A stretch of DNA of 64,000 bases from Ruminococcus sp. (GCA_017542125.1 JAFXXU010000058.1:336371-400370), one strand, 5' to 3'. Shown: positions 27,074 to 36,422, numbered from the stretch's first letter. Made by a program: numbers and translations. The notes: generated from the letters alone by a model not told the origin.

Positions 27074-27613
27074 TTAAACTATTTCAGTAACAAGTCCGAG
27101 CAGTTTTTCAACGGAGTCTTCATAATCACTTTCTATGACCGTGACCTCTTCCCCGGCCTGTGAAAATCCTTCAATGTATCTGCGGTTTTCTTCGATGAGA
27201 ATTTTGGGGTTGAGCCAACCGTCATCGAGCCTTGATTCGATATCGCAGCCGTGAGACTTGATAACATCAAAGCTTTCCCGGATATACTCTTCCGAAAAGG
27301 CAAGGCATATGAATCTGATCTTTTCGGCATACTCCTTATCAAGATCTTTTCTCCAATCAAAGGGAATGTAACACCCCTCAACGATAAGATCCTGATCGTT
27401 CTCAATGGCTGTTTTTATCATCTCACGGACTATCGGCCAGAGATAAGCGGTAAGCTCATCGTCGTCTAGAGGGGTCAGCGAGGTGTTCCCGCTGCGGATA
27501 AGCCCCATTTTCAGGTGATCTATGGACAGATACGGATAATGCAGCCTTTCAAGCAGCCTTTGAGCAAGGAAGGTCTTACCTGTATGAGATGTGCCGGTAA
27601 TGATTATGACCAT
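27074..27613 (-). CDS. P-loop kinase-like protein
   Basis: 179-residue P-loop NTPase. It starts MVIIITGTSHTGKT (Walker A GTSHTGKT at 7-14), followed by LSIDHLKMGLIR and LIVEGCYIPFDWRKD, the layout of small-molecule kinases of the AAA_33/zeta-toxin/2-phosphoglycerate-kinase type. The substrate is unknown. The ATG at 27613 follows GGAGGGG; the longer frame to 27646 would overlap the preceding gene. It is the last gene of a three-gene cluster with two paralogous small proteins. Confidence 0.75.
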   Translation of the reverse strand: MVIIITGTSHTGKTFLAQRLLERLHYPYLSIDHLKMGLIRSGNTSLTPLDDDELTAYLWPIVREMIKTAIENDQDLIVEGCYIPFDWRKDLDKEYAEKIRFICLAFSEEYIRESFDVIKSHGCDIESRLDDGWLNPKILIEENRRYIEGFSQAGEEVTVIESDYEDSVEKLLGLVTEIV

Positions 27614-27642
27614 ATTCCCCTCCGAACCGATGCTGACCGTCA

Positions 27643-27972
27643 TCACATAAAACTGTATTCTATCTCAGCTTTAGTGATAAGTATGGTATCGGTGTTTATC
27701 ATCTCTTTTAGTCTCTCACCCAGATGTATGAGTTCTTCTTCATTGATACCTATAATGATAACTCTCAGGCTGGTTTCAGTAGTGTAGCCCTTATTGTGAG
27801 TGTAGCCGCCGAACTGTGTGAGCATCGTAAAGCTGATCTGCTTCTCGGTGCATATCTCGGTCAACAAGGCTTTAAAGCTGTCAACATTGAGGATCTCATC
27901 ATAAGTATCCTTGTCCTTGAGCCCGATAAAGATCTCATATCTTATACCCTTTTTAAACATATTCTCATTCAT
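27643..27972 (-). CDS. Small conserved-looking protein, paralog of its upstream neighbour
   Basis: 109 residues, no signal peptide or membrane segment. It aligns end to end with the neighbouring 105-residue protein: Y-I-IG near the start, then I-F-M, GGY-H--G, E-SL, IIG and a C-terminal MN-x-T/E-L block. The alternation of strands and helices suggests a ferredoxin-like or PII-like small fold, resembling DUF3574 proteins, but this is only an impression. AAGGTGA precedes the ATG. It lies 29 bases before the P-loop kinase. Confidence 0.65.
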   Translation of the reverse strand: MNENMFKKGIRYEIFIGLKDKDTYDEILNVDSFKALLTEICTEKQISFTMLTQFGGYTHNKGYTTETSLRVIIIGINEEELIHLGERLKEMINTDTILITKAEIEYSFM

Positions 27973-27984
27973 ATTAAAGTCACC

Positions 27985-28302
27985 TTAACGGAAATCAGCT
28001 TTGACAGATTCTTTTACGACCAAAGAGCATTCCTGGTTCATCAGCATCGAGATACTCTTAGCAAGCCTTATGATATCAAGATCATCGGCACCTATAATAT
28101 TTATACATAAGGAATTCTCATATACAAAGCTGCCGTCCTCGTGGAGGTATCCGCCCTTAGCGCTGTACATCGAGAAGTCGATCTTGTACTGACGGAAAAA
28201 CCGCGTTACCGTTTCTCTCAGCTCGTCCTCGCTGACGACCTCCGTAAAGAGCTGGGAATCATGGCAGCCGATATAGATCTGGTATTCTCTGTTTTCTTTC
28301 AT
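27985..28302 (-). CDS. Small conserved-looking protein, paralog of its downstream neighbour
   Basis: 105-residue soluble protein and first gene of the paralog-paralog-kinase cluster. Shared positions with the next gene include YQIYIG, IDFSMY, KGGYLHEDG, ENSLCINIIG and the closing VKADF against IEYSF. The pair probably arose by tandem duplication and then diverged to roughly one quarter to one third identity by eye. GGGGGCCGGAA precedes the ATG. Function unknown. Confidence 0.65.
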   Translation of the reverse strand: MKENREYQIYIGCHDSQLFTEVVSEDELRETVTRFFRQYKIDFSMYSAKGGYLHEDGSFVYENSLCINIIGADDLDIIRLAKSISMLMNQECSLVVKESVKADFR

Positions 28303-28333
28303 TTCCGGCCCCCATAAAAATATTATCTGCTTA

Positions 28334-29692
28334 TTATTTATTCCGTGACATAAGCACTACGCACTCAACATGAGTGCTCCTCGGGAACAGATCAACTGCC
28401 CTGCACTTTTCGGGCTTATAGCCGAGCTCTGCCAAGATAGCACAGTCGCGGGCGGCGGTGGCGTGGTTGCAGGAGATCATTACTATTCGCTCCGGAGCCA
28501 TTGCCGCCATGTATTCCAAAGTATCTCCGGTACAGCCCTTGCGAGCAGGGTCTGCGATGATAACATCGGGGCGCTCCCCTCTCTCAAAGAGAAAGCGTGC
28601 TGCTTTGCAGGCATCGCCGCAAATGAATTCAGCGTTTTTGATGCCGTTAGCTTCGGCGTTTCTCCTGGCGTTCTCTATGGCCTCCGGGACGATCTCCGCT
28701 CCTATAATCCTACCGACCCGGGTAGCCATGGAAAGCCCGATAGTTCCCGCTCCGCAGTAAAGATCGAGAAGCAGTTCCGATCCGTTAAGGCCGGCATACT
28801 CGGCCGCTATAGAATAAAGCCTCTCCGCCTGAACAGTGTTGACCTGATAGAACGAAAGCGGCGATATCTCAATGCGGTTTCCGCACATAGTATCGGTGAT
28901 GACATCGGAACCCGCTAGGGTCACAAGCCTTTTCCCAAGGATAGCATTGGTCTTTTCCCGGTTCTCATTGAGAACTACGCTTTTTATATCGGGGTACTTG
29001 CTGATCATACTGTCGGCAAAAGGCTTTAACACCTGTGCCTCCTTGATACTGGTTACCACAAAGCAAAGCATGATCTCGTGAGAATGCTCACCTCGCCTAA
29101 GATAGATATGACGAATGAGACCCTTACCGTCCAGCTCGTTATAGGCAGTAAGACCGGCATTGTTTATGAATTCAAGGCAATCCGAGAGGATCTTCGCGAA
29201 GATCTCCGGCTGCAAAGCGCAATCACGGTGCTCGATGACGCGGTGAGAGCGGCGAGAATAGAACCCGCATATGACTTTTCCGTTTAGCTCGGCAACGGGG
29301 TACTGCGCCTTGTTGCGGTATCTCCCGGTCTGCTCAGCGCCCAGGATCGGCTCATATTCAAGAGTGAGCCTGCCGATACGCTCAAATGAAGCCTCCACCA
29401 TTTCCTGCTTGATACGCAGCTCTTCGGCATAATCGAAATTCCTGAACGCGCAGCCTCCGCACTTGGAATAGACCTCGCACCCCGGCTCACAGCGGTAAGG
29501 CGATGGAGTGACCAGCTTCTCTGTTATGCCGTAGCAATAGCTCTTGGCCACTTTGACGATCCTGCACTCGATCACATCCCCTACAGCGGTCATAGGGACG
29601 AACACTGCTATCCCCTCTGCCCTGCCGACGCCGTTGCCCTCGTTGGTGATACCGGTTATTTCAATAAGTACGGTCTCATTCTTTTTCAGCAT
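28334..29692 (-). CDS. rlmD: 23S rRNA (uracil-C5)-methyltransferase, RlmD/RumA family
   Basis: Transfers a methyl group from SAM to C5 of a uracil in 23S rRNA (or tRNA in some paralogs). An N-terminal TRAM domain (ITGITNEGNGVGR) is followed by the iron-sulfur cysteines CEPGCEVYSKCGGC (about 70-85), the SAM motif LLDLYCGAGTIGL and the catalytic cysteine in MISCNHATAARD. About 452 residues from the ATG at 29692, which overlaps the hemZ 3' end by 17 bases. Clostridia often carry several RlmD paralogs, so the exact target base is uncertain. Confidence 0.9.
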   Translation of the reverse strand: MLKKNETVLIEITGITNEGNGVGRAEGIAVFVPMTAVGDVIECRIVKVAKSYCYGITEKLVTPSPYRCEPGCEVYSKCGGCAFRNFDYAEELRIKQEMVEASFERIGRLTLEYEPILGAEQTGRYRNKAQYPVAELNGKVICGFYSRRSHRVIEHRDCALQPEIFAKILSDCLEFINNAGLTAYNELDGKGLIRHIYLRRGEHSHEIMLCFVVTSIKEAQVLKPFADSMISKYPDIKSVVLNENREKTNAILGKRLVTLAGSDVITDTMCGNRIEISPLSFYQVNTVQAERLYSIAAEYAGLNGSELLLDLYCGAGTIGLSMATRVGRIIGAEIVPEAIENARRNAEANGIKNAEFICGDACKAARFLFERGERPDVIIADPARKGCTGDTLEYMAAMAPERIVMISCNHATAARDCAILAELGYKPEKCRAVDLFPRSTHVECVVLMSRNK

Positions 29693-31154
29693 AAAAATCA
29701 ACTATCTCTTTCTTCTTTTCAAGCATAAGATCGAAATGCCTGATGTATTCAAGGGGGTGCTTATAGTTGAATACCCGCTCAAGCCTGCCGCCTTTAAGAT
29801 CAACAAGCTTCGTGGAAGCCCCAGCTCCCACAGCGAGGATCGTCTGTATCTCTTCCATTATAAAGATATTGTAAAGGCTCTCCGCCCCCTGCTTGCTCCA
29901 TCCGATGTTTTCAAGGTTTTCAAGCATATTCTTCTGCCTGTAAAGATAATAGGGACGGTATGAAGCCGTCAGGAGCTTTTCCGTGGCGCTGTCCACCATT
30001 ATGCCCGCAGGGCTTCTGAGGACTTCCCGTTTGCCCTTGGCGTGATTGAGATCGGCAGCACGCTTTATAGAAAGGGTGTGTACGGTTATATTATCGGGTG
30101 ACAGGTCAATAAGACCGTTAATGGTTCTGTCAAAGCTCTCGGGAGTGTCCGTAGGGAGTCCCGCGATAACGTCCGTATTTATATGTTCAAACCCAAGCTT
30201 ATTCGCAAGCTCAAAGGCTTCATAGAACTGTGCTGCGGTGTGCTTTCTGCCGATGGCTTCAAGAACGCTGTCATTGAGCGTCTGGGGATTGACTGAAAGT
30301 CGTGTGCAGCCGTTGACCTTGACAGCTCTCAGCTTATCCTCGGTAATGGTATCGGCTCTGCCAGCTTCAACGGTGTATTCTCTCACACCCGACATATCGA
30401 AGCTTCGGGAAACAGCCTGCATTATCCGTTCAAGCTGAGGGGCTTCAAAGGATGTAGGCGTGCCGCCGCCGAAATAGACGGTATCAAGCTTTAGCCCCAG
30501 CTCTGAGACAAGCTTGCCGGTATAGGTAATCTCCTCACAGAGCTTGTTTATATAATCGGGGATGAGCTTCCGCCCGGAAGCAACAGTCTGGGAAATAAAG
30601 GAGCAGTAGGAGCATCGGGTGGGACAGAAGGGTATGGAAACATAAAGACTGAACGAGCGCCCGTCAAGCCCTTGCTTTAAATACTCCTGGACGGAGGCTG
30701 TTCTGTATGCGATATCAGCCTTCTTTTCCGATACCAGGTACTTATCCTTCATAACAGAGATAACGCCCTCACGGTCAAGTCCGGAGGCTATCAGCCTATT
30801 GACACGCTTAACGGGTCTAACACCCGTTAGCATCCCCCAGCCGGAGGTTATACCCGTAAGCTCAGACATTACGGTATACAGAAGCCTGCACAGCATAAGC
30901 TGACAGGTATCCTCGATGTCTTCTGTTGTATCTCTTATCACAGCCGACTTGTGAGATGTCTTCCCGCCTATTTGGCAGACAGCATATACGAGCATCCTGC
31001 CCTTTACCGCGGTCTTTCTCATAAATGCATAATCGCCGCTGACGGGCACAGCTCTGTCGGTATATATAAGCTCAAATCTCTCGGCAGGGATGAAAAGCTT
31101 CATTACCGCTTCAAGCTGATATTTGTAGTCGTTCCCGCTGAAAACAAGTGTCAT
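29676..31154 (-). CDS. hemZ: HemZ-type radical SAM protein (oxygen-independent coproporphyrinogen dehydrogenase-like)
   Basis: 492-residue radical SAM protein with cluster motif FCPTRCSYCSF (around 170-180) in the HemW/HemN arrangement (VSIPFCP, VYFGGGTPTS, EYTVEAGR, VNPQTL). The long N-terminal region and GMLTGVRPVKR identify the HemZ subgroup. No other haem genes are here, so the role may differ from coproporphyrinogen oxidation. The ATG at 31154 lies two bases after the MBL-gene stop and follows GGAGTG; the longer frame to 31274 lies inside that gene. Confidence 0.88.
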   Translation of the reverse strand: MTLVFSGNDYKYQLEAVMKLFIPAERFELIYTDRAVPVSGDYAFMRKTAVKGRMLVYAVCQIGGKTSHKSAVIRDTTEDIEDTCQLMLCRLLYTVMSELTGITSGWGMLTGVRPVKRVNRLIASGLDREGVISVMKDKYLVSEKKADIAYRTASVQEYLKQGLDGRSFSLYVSIPFCPTRCSYCSFISQTVASGRKLIPDYINKLCEEITYTGKLVSELGLKLDTVYFGGGTPTSFEAPQLERIMQAVSRSFDMSGVREYTVEAGRADTITEDKLRAVKVNGCTRLSVNPQTLNDSVLEAIGRKHTAAQFYEAFELANKLGFEHINTDVIAGLPTDTPESFDRTINGLIDLSPDNITVHTLSIKRAADLNHAKGKREVLRSPAGIMVDSATEKLLTASYRPYYLYRQKNMLENLENIGWSKQGAESLYNIFIMEEIQTILAVGAGASTKLVDLKGGRLERVFNYKHPLEYIRHFDLMLEKKKEIVDFYAEKE

Positions 31155-31155
31155 A

Positions 31156-31791
31156 TCAAAGCACTCCGAAACAGGTAAGATATGAGTTATAGTGTCTTTC
31201 GTGGTCAAGGGTGGTATTCTGCATATGACCGGGATAGATCTTAAGATCGCCGCCGAGGCCGCAGATCTTGGCAAGAGACTGCTTCATAACTTCTGGATCG
31301 CCGTCGGGCATATCCGTTCTGCCGATGGAGCGTGCGAAGAGGGTATCTCCCGAGAACATAACATCACCGATTATGTAGCAGACCGAGCCGCTGGTGTGCC
31401 CGGGTGTATGGAGGACATCAAATTCCAGCTCATCGAGCTTGATAACATCGTCCTCGGAGATCGGAGTAGCTTTCTTGACCGTCTTTACAGTCCCTGCCCC
31501 GAAAAATCTGCTCATCATATTGTCTCCGCTCATAAGCTTTGAGAGATCCTTGCCGTGGATATAGACCTCACAGCCAGTCATCTCAACAAGATCGGCTACC
31601 GCGCCGATATGATCGAAATGGCCGTGAGTGAGCAGTATCATTTTAAGATCAAGACCCAGAATGTCGATCTGCTCCATGATATAATCAGCATCGTCGGGAG
31701 CGTCGATAAGCGCACAGTTCCCACTGTCGGAAACAACGATATAGCTGTTGGTGTCACAGATGCTCAGCGGCTTAAGTTTGATTATCCTCAT
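31156..31791 (-). CDS. MBL-fold metallohydrolase (glyoxalase II-like)
   Basis: 211-residue metallo-beta-lactamase fold enzyme. The metal motif THGHFDHIG is present, with HTPGHTSGSVCY and SGDTLFARSIGRTD, as in the glyoxalase II-like YqgX/YcbL group. The final histidine is in IYPGHM. Substrate unconfirmed. The ATG at 31791 follows AAGGGGG, and the gene begins 10 bases after the rel stop. rel-MBL-hemZ is a common Firmicutes order. Confidence 0.88.
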   Translation of the reverse strand: MRIIKLKPLSICDTNSYIVVSDSGNCALIDAPDDADYIMEQIDILGLDLKMILLTHGHFDHIGAVADLVEMTGCEVYIHGKDLSKLMSGDNMMSRFFGAGTVKTVKKATPISEDDVIKLDELEFDVLHTPGHTSGSVCYIIGDVMFSGDTLFARSIGRTDMPDGDPEVMKQSLAKICGLGGDLKIYPGHMQNTTLDHERHYNSYLTCFGVL

Positions 31792-31801
31792 AGCTGCCCC
31801 C

Positions 31802-34021
31802 TTACTTTCCGCTTCTTTCAACGGAGATCACATTCTTGATCTTCTTGATCTTGGCAATGACGCTGTTGAGCTGCTCCATACCTGCGATACTGAGAGTAAC
31901 AGAAAGAATGGCATTGCCGTTTTTCAGCTCTCTGGATGTGGATTCGTGGATATAGATGTTGATCATAGCCAGCGCCGAGGAAACATCAGCCAGCAAGCCT
32001 ATCCTGTCTACGGCTATTATGTCGAGGGTAGTCTTGAAATAGCCCCTGTTGTCCTTGACCTCAGCCCACTTTACACTTACCCACCTGGATTCCAGCTCAG
32101 GCTGGTCTTTCTGCTTCTGATAGTTGGCGCAGTCGCACTTATGAACGGAAATGCCGTGGCCTCTGGTTATGAAGCCCACTATCTCGTCACCGGGCAGAGG
32201 ATTACAGCACTGAGCGAATTTAACAACACAGTCGTCGATGCCGTCAACGATAACTCCGGAGGAATTCTTGGATACACGAGGCTTGATATCCTCCATATCG
32301 ATATCGGCAGTTATCTTTTCGCCGTAGCGCTTGTTATACTCGGTCTTGAGGCGCTGTATGACCTTGGAGAGTTGAACTCCGCCGTAGCCGATGGCTGCGA
32401 AGAAATCATCGAGAGTTTCGCAATTGTGGCGGTCCATATCGGTGGAAAGGAAATCCTCCAGCTCATCCTCGGGAACTCTGATCATATTGCGGCGGAATTC
32501 TCTTTCAAGGGCGGAACGTCCCTCAAAGATATTCTCCTCGCGGCGCTCCTTCTTGAACCAGGAGCGTATCTTGGACTTGGCTTCATTGGTCTTGCAGATA
32601 TTGAGCCAGGAACGGCTGGGGCCGTGGCCCTCGGCGTTGGTGGTCAGTATCTCGATGATCTCGCCCGTCTTGATCTGATAATCGAAGGAGACCATCTTCT
32701 TGTCAGCCTTGGCTCCGATCATACGGTGACCTACCTGAGTATGGATAGCGTAGGCAAAATCTATGACAGTAGAGCCCATAGGAAGGGTTATCATATCGCC
32801 CTTGGGGGTGAATGCAAATACATCCTCGGGAGCAAGATCGTTCTTGATAGCCCTTACGATCTCCTCAACATCGTTGGACTCCTGCTGAGACTCGATTATC
32901 TGCCTGATCCAGGCCAGGCGGTTATCGTCCTTGGAGCTTCCTCTTACGCCCTCTTTGTATTTCCAGTGAGCCGCGATGCCGTATTCAGCGGTCTTGTGCA
33001 TATCGTAGGTTCTGATCTGCACCTCAAAGGGTATCCCCTGCCTGCCGATAACGGTAGTATGGAGCGACTGGTACATATTGGGCTTGGGTGTGGATATATA
33101 GTCTTTGAAACGGTTGGGAATGGGCTTGAACATATCGTGGATGATACCCAGCACATTGTAGCACTCGGTCACGGTATTGACAATGATCCTGACGGCATAG
33201 CGGTCATAGATCTGGTCAATCTCTTTGCCGTCGCGGAAGACCTTCTTATAGATACCGTAGTTGCTCTTAACACGACCCTCGATCAGAGGAACGGGGTCGA
33301 ACTCATTGGCAAGCCTTGTTTCTATCTTATACTTGATATCGTCGATCAGCTTGCCTCTGGCTTCCTTACGGAGCTTCATCTGGCGCTCGATCTCGGAATA
33401 AGCATAGGGGTCAAGGTAATAGAAGGCCAGATCCTCAAGCTCATCCTTGATGGAGCGGATACCGAGCCTGTGAGCGATAGGGGCATAGATGTTCATCGTC
33501 TCGTGAGCAATGACCCTGCGCTTCTCATCACGGCAGTAATTCAGCGTCCGCATATTATGGAGCCTGTCAGCCAGCTTGATTATGATTACTCTGATATCCT
33601 CGCTCATAGCAAGCAGTATCTTGCGGATATTCTCGGCTTTCTGTTCGTCCTTGGTGAATATCTCGACTTTTTCCAGCTTTGTAACGCCGTTTACGAGCAT
33701 AGCCACATCCGAGCCGAACTGCTTCTTGATCTCGTCAAGGGTGCAGTCGGTGTCCTCTACGACATCGTGAAGAAGAGCTCCGCAGATGGTATCGGTATCC
33801 ATGCCGAGCTCGAGAAGGATATAAGCCACGGAAACGGGGTGAGTGATATAAGGCTCGCCAGATTCGCGCTTCTGCCCCGAATGATAACGGTCCGCAAGCT
33901 CGTAGGCCGATACTATCTTCGAGAGATCGTACTGCTTTTCATCGTCTAGTATTTTCTGGATCAGCGCGTCGATCGTATAATCGGTTTTACCGACCGAAGC
34001 CGGTCTTGCGTCATTACCCAA
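31802..34021 (-). CDS. rel: Bifunctional (p)ppGpp synthetase/hydrolase Rel
   Basis: Long RelA/SpoT homolog that makes and degrades (p)ppGpp in response to amino-acid starvation on the ribosome. Domains in order: HD hydrolase with GALLHDVVEDTD (about 70-82), synthetase with YAVRIIV and PNMYQSLHTTVIG, TGS (about 400-460), a conserved-cysteine domain CCNPLPGDEIVGF, and a C-terminal ACT domain (about 665-739). The hydrolase site looks intact, so this is a true bifunctional Rel. Start is TTG at 34021, five bases after AGGAGGAG. Confidence 0.96.
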   Translation of the reverse strand: MGNDARPASVGKTDYTIDALIQKILDDEKQYDLSKIVSAYELADRYHSGQKRESGEPYITHPVSVAYILLELGMDTDTICGALLHDVVEDTDCTLDEIKKQFGSDVAMLVNGVTKLEKVEIFTKDEQKAENIRKILLAMSEDIRVIIIKLADRLHNMRTLNYCRDEKRRVIAHETMNIYAPIAHRLGIRSIKDELEDLAFYYLDPYAYSEIERQMKLRKEARGKLIDDIKYKIETRLANEFDPVPLIEGRVKSNYGIYKKVFRDGKEIDQIYDRYAVRIIVNTVTECYNVLGIIHDMFKPIPNRFKDYISTPKPNMYQSLHTTVIGRQGIPFEVQIRTYDMHKTAEYGIAAHWKYKEGVRGSSKDDNRLAWIRQIIESQQESNDVEEIVRAIKNDLAPEDVFAFTPKGDMITLPMGSTVIDFAYAIHTQVGHRMIGAKADKKMVSFDYQIKTGEIIEILTTNAEGHGPSRSWLNICKTNEAKSKIRSWFKKERREENIFEGRSALEREFRRNMIRVPEDELEDFLSTDMDRHNCETLDDFFAAIGYGGVQLSKVIQRLKTEYNKRYGEKITADIDMEDIKPRVSKNSSGVIVDGIDDCVVKFAQCCNPLPGDEIVGFITRGHGISVHKCDCANYQKQKDQPELESRWVSVKWAEVKDNRGYFKTTLDIIAVDRIGLLADVSSALAMINIYIHESTSRELKNGNAILSVTLSIAGMEQLNSVIAKIKKIKNVISVERSGK

Positions 34022-34036
34022 AGCTACTCCTCCTTT

Positions 34037-36070
34037 TTATGATCTGCTTCTGAGTTCTTCAAGCACCCTTGCCGAGTTGATATCCACCTTATGCTGCGCA
34101 GGCAAAAGCTTTATTATCCCAGTTGAGGGAGAATAGACAGCCAGCCCTGTCTGCACAAATGCGTCGATAATGATATTCAGCTTGCAAAGGTTCATGGAAC
34201 GGTCGATCGTCCTGGCGTAGAGGCTGTCAAGATTGGTCTGCCCCAGGGCAGAAAGCACTTTATATATCCTGACGAGCTCATCTCTCGTAGGTGTGATGAC
34301 CTTTATGTAACTGGAAGGAAGCTCTTCCCCCAGCGTGAACTTTTCGTAGCAATCCCTCGCGTTGAAATAACGCTCCTGGTCAATACCGCTGTAACGGCAA
34401 TCCACCAGCCTGAAATTTATGCTCTCCTTATCGTTATAGACATTTATATCAAGGTTTACAGCAAGATCCAGCCTGCATCCTGCCGGGTAAAACAGCTCCT
34501 CCGGGGCTTTTCCGAAAACGGCAACGGATATCTGCTTGTCTCCGTAGGTCAGCTCAAGACGGCTGTGCTTGCCCTGAGACATTGATGATATCCTGTTGAG
34601 GACAGCTCCGGTCATGACAAACAGCGGTCTGACATTCTCGGAGCCGAAGGGCTCCAGTACAGAAAGCGCCTTAACGTTCTCTATAGTAAGATCCTCCGGC
34701 GCAAGCGTCAGGTCACACTCGACCACAGCGGTGGGCATTGTGGGAAAGCCTGATGTATATCGGTATACTCTCTTGGTGAATTCGGGGATCCTGTCAGCGG
34801 AGAGAGTCAGCCCTCCAGCGCCCTCATGGCCTCCGAAATGATCGAGAAGCCCATCCTCACCGTTAGCAGCAAGGAGGCACTTAAATACATCAAAGCCCTT
34901 TACGCCCCTCCCGGAACCTCTGGCAACTCTGTTCTTATCTATCGAGAGCAGGATCACAGGCTTTCCGAAGGTCTCGGTCAGCTTTGAGGCAACAATACCT
35001 ATAACTCCCAAATGCCAGTTGTTGCCGGCAAGTATCAGAACTCTGCGGCATAGCTCCTCAGGGTGGGCATCCAGGTATTTCATTATAGCGTTATATATCT
35101 CCGACTCGGTCTTTTTACGCTGCTCATTGAGAGTGACCATAGTCTCGACGTACATCTCAGCGTCTTCCTCGTCCTCGGCGAGCAAGGCTTTAACGGCAGT
35201 TATAGGCGTTCCGAACCGCCCGGAGGCGTTGATCCTCGGAGCGAGCTGAAAGGAGATAGTCGTGGCATTGAGCTGTTCTCTCTTGACGCCAGCGGCATCC
35301 ATTAGATGATCGAGACCGTAATTCTCGGTATTCTTCATATACTCAAGACCGGTTTTGACGATAGTTCGGTTCTCACCTTTGAGCGGTACGATATCGGCAA
35401 CAGTTGCCATAGCGCAGATATCCGAGTACTGCTCCATTATCATATCGGTATTGCCCTCGTTGAGCGCGATGCAAAGTTTAAGGGCAACACCTGCACCGCA
35501 GAGGTTCTTATCCTTTGAGGGGCAGTCCGCCCTGTGAGGATCGACCACGGCTTCGGCTCTAGGGAGCTTATCCAAGGGCTGATGGTGATCTGTAACGACC
35601 AGCTTCATACCCAGCTCATATATCCTCTCAGCCTCGGCAATGGCAGAGATCCCGTTATCAACGGTAACTATCAGCTTGACGTCCCTTTCGGCAAGCATCT
35701 CAACAGCTGAAATGCTCATCCCGTAGCCGTCGCTTCTTTCGGGAATGTAATACATCACATTGGCACCGATGTTTTCAAGATAGCTGAAAAGAATGGCAGT
35801 AGCCGAAACACCGTCACAGTCGTAATCGCCGTATATACAGATAAGGCTGTAATCGTCGATAGCGGTGTTGATGGTATCGACAGCCTCTTTCATATCCTTT
35901 ATCTCATAGGGGTCGGTAATACTGCTCCCGTTAATAAACTCAGCGATAGCCTCAACGCTGTCAAAGCCCCTGGAATTCAGTACCTTAAGCACCAAGGGCA
36001 TAAGATCGCACCTGCGGCGGAGCTTATCGACGGTATTCTTATCGTATTCGCTTATCTTCCACTTTTTCAT
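34037..36070 (-). CDS. recJ: Single-strand-specific exonuclease RecJ, with C-terminal extension
   Basis: 5'-3' exonuclease for single-stranded DNA in repair and recombination. DHH motifs are visible: IYGDYDCDGVSAT, VDNGISA, VTDHHQP, DPHRADCPS, followed by the DHHA1 motif HFGGHEGAGGLTL and the OB domain. About 100 residues after the OB fold (from about 570) form an extension seen in some Firmicutes RecJ. The ATG at 36070 follows GAGGGC; the longer frame to 36130 is ruled out because it runs through the promoter. 677 residues. Confidence 0.94.
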   Translation of the reverse strand: MKKWKISEYDKNTVDKLRRRCDLMPLVLKVLNSRGFDSVEAIAEFINGSSITDPYEIKDMKEAVDTINTAIDDYSLICIYGDYDCDGVSATAILFSYLENIGANVMYYIPERSDGYGMSISAVEMLAERDVKLIVTVDNGISAIAEAERIYELGMKLVVTDHHQPLDKLPRAEAVVDPHRADCPSKDKNLCGAGVALKLCIALNEGNTDMIMEQYSDICAMATVADIVPLKGENRTIVKTGLEYMKNTENYGLDHLMDAAGVKREQLNATTISFQLAPRINASGRFGTPITAVKALLAEDEEDAEMYVETMVTLNEQRKKTESEIYNAIMKYLDAHPEELCRRVLILAGNNWHLGVIGIVASKLTETFGKPVILLSIDKNRVARGSGRGVKGFDVFKCLLAANGEDGLLDHFGGHEGAGGLTLSADRIPEFTKRVYRYTSGFPTMPTAVVECDLTLAPEDLTIENVKALSVLEPFGSENVRPLFVMTGAVLNRISSMSQGKHSRLELTYGDKQISVAVFGKAPEELFYPAGCRLDLAVNLDINVYNDKESINFRLVDCRYSGIDQERYFNARDCYEKFTLGEELPSSYIKVITPTRDELVRIYKVLSALGQTNLDSLYARTIDRSMNLCKLNIIIDAFVQTGLAVYSPSTGIIKLLPAQHKVDINSARVLEELRSRS

Positions 36071-36101
36071 AGCGTCTGCCCTCACTGATAGATAATAGTA
36101 T

Positions 36102-36130
36102 ATTATATCACAGAAACAACAGTATTTCAA
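36102..36130 (-). promoter_or_regulatory. SigA promoter of the recJ-rel-MBL-hemZ-rlmD run
   Basis: TTGAAA (36125-36130), 17-base spacer, TATAAT (36102-36107) on the minus strand, about 30 bases before the recJ start. Confidence 0.85.
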
Positions 36131-36193
36131 GAGGCACAGGCTAAAAATCTGTAAACATTATTATACCGAATCTCAAGCAGATGATACCCGCCC

Positions 36194-36222
36194 TTGACAA
36201 AAAGCCTGTATTATGCTATAAT
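36194..36222 (+). promoter_or_regulatory. SigA promoter of tRNA-Leu
   Basis: TTGACA (36194-36199), 17 bases, TATAAT (36217-36222), 15 bases before the mature 5' end of the tRNA. Confidence 0.92.
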
Positions 36223-36237
36223 AACCCTTGTCATTAT

Positions 36238-36321
36238 GCGGGTATGGCGGAATTGGCAGACGCGCCAGATTTAGGTTCTGGTGCCAAAAGCGTGCAGGTT
36301 CAAGTCCTGTTACCCGCACCA
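36238..36321 (+). tRNA. tRNA-Leu (anticodon UAG)
   Basis: Acceptor arms GCGGGTA and TACCCGC pair fully; the anticodon stem CCAGA/TCTGG encloses the loop TTTAGGT (anticodon UAG); a long variable arm marks it as class II; the T arm contains GGTTCAAGT. Discriminator A and CCA are encoded. Reads CUA and other CUN codons. Confidence 0.97.
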
Positions 36322-36338
36322 GTAAGGCGTACCCCTTT

Positions 36339-36373
36339 AACAGCGTTCTCGTCAAAGAGAGCGCTGTTTTTTC
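36339..36373 (+). terminator. Terminator of tRNA-Leu
   Basis: Twelve-base stem AACAGCGTTCTC/GAGAGCGCTGTT with one G-T pair, followed by a T6 run. Confidence 0.9.
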
Positions 36374-36381
36374 GCCAAAGA

Positions 36382-36421
36382 ACAAAAAAACCGCCTTCTG
36401 CAAGCTTGCAAAAGACGGCTT
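36382..36421 (-). terminator. Terminator of tRNA-Gly
   Basis: On the minus strand CCGTCTTTTGCA pairs with TGCAGAAGGCGG (two G-U pairs) around an AGCT loop, followed by T7. It starts a few bases past the tRNA CCA. Confidence 0.9.
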
Positions 36422-36422
36422 T

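Noticed and set aside
31748-33949. 733-codon open frame on the plus strand
   Set aside because: It is exactly antisense to rel, whose domains are unambiguous. It lacks a ribosome site and a recognisable domain; the open frame reflects codon bias of the real gene.
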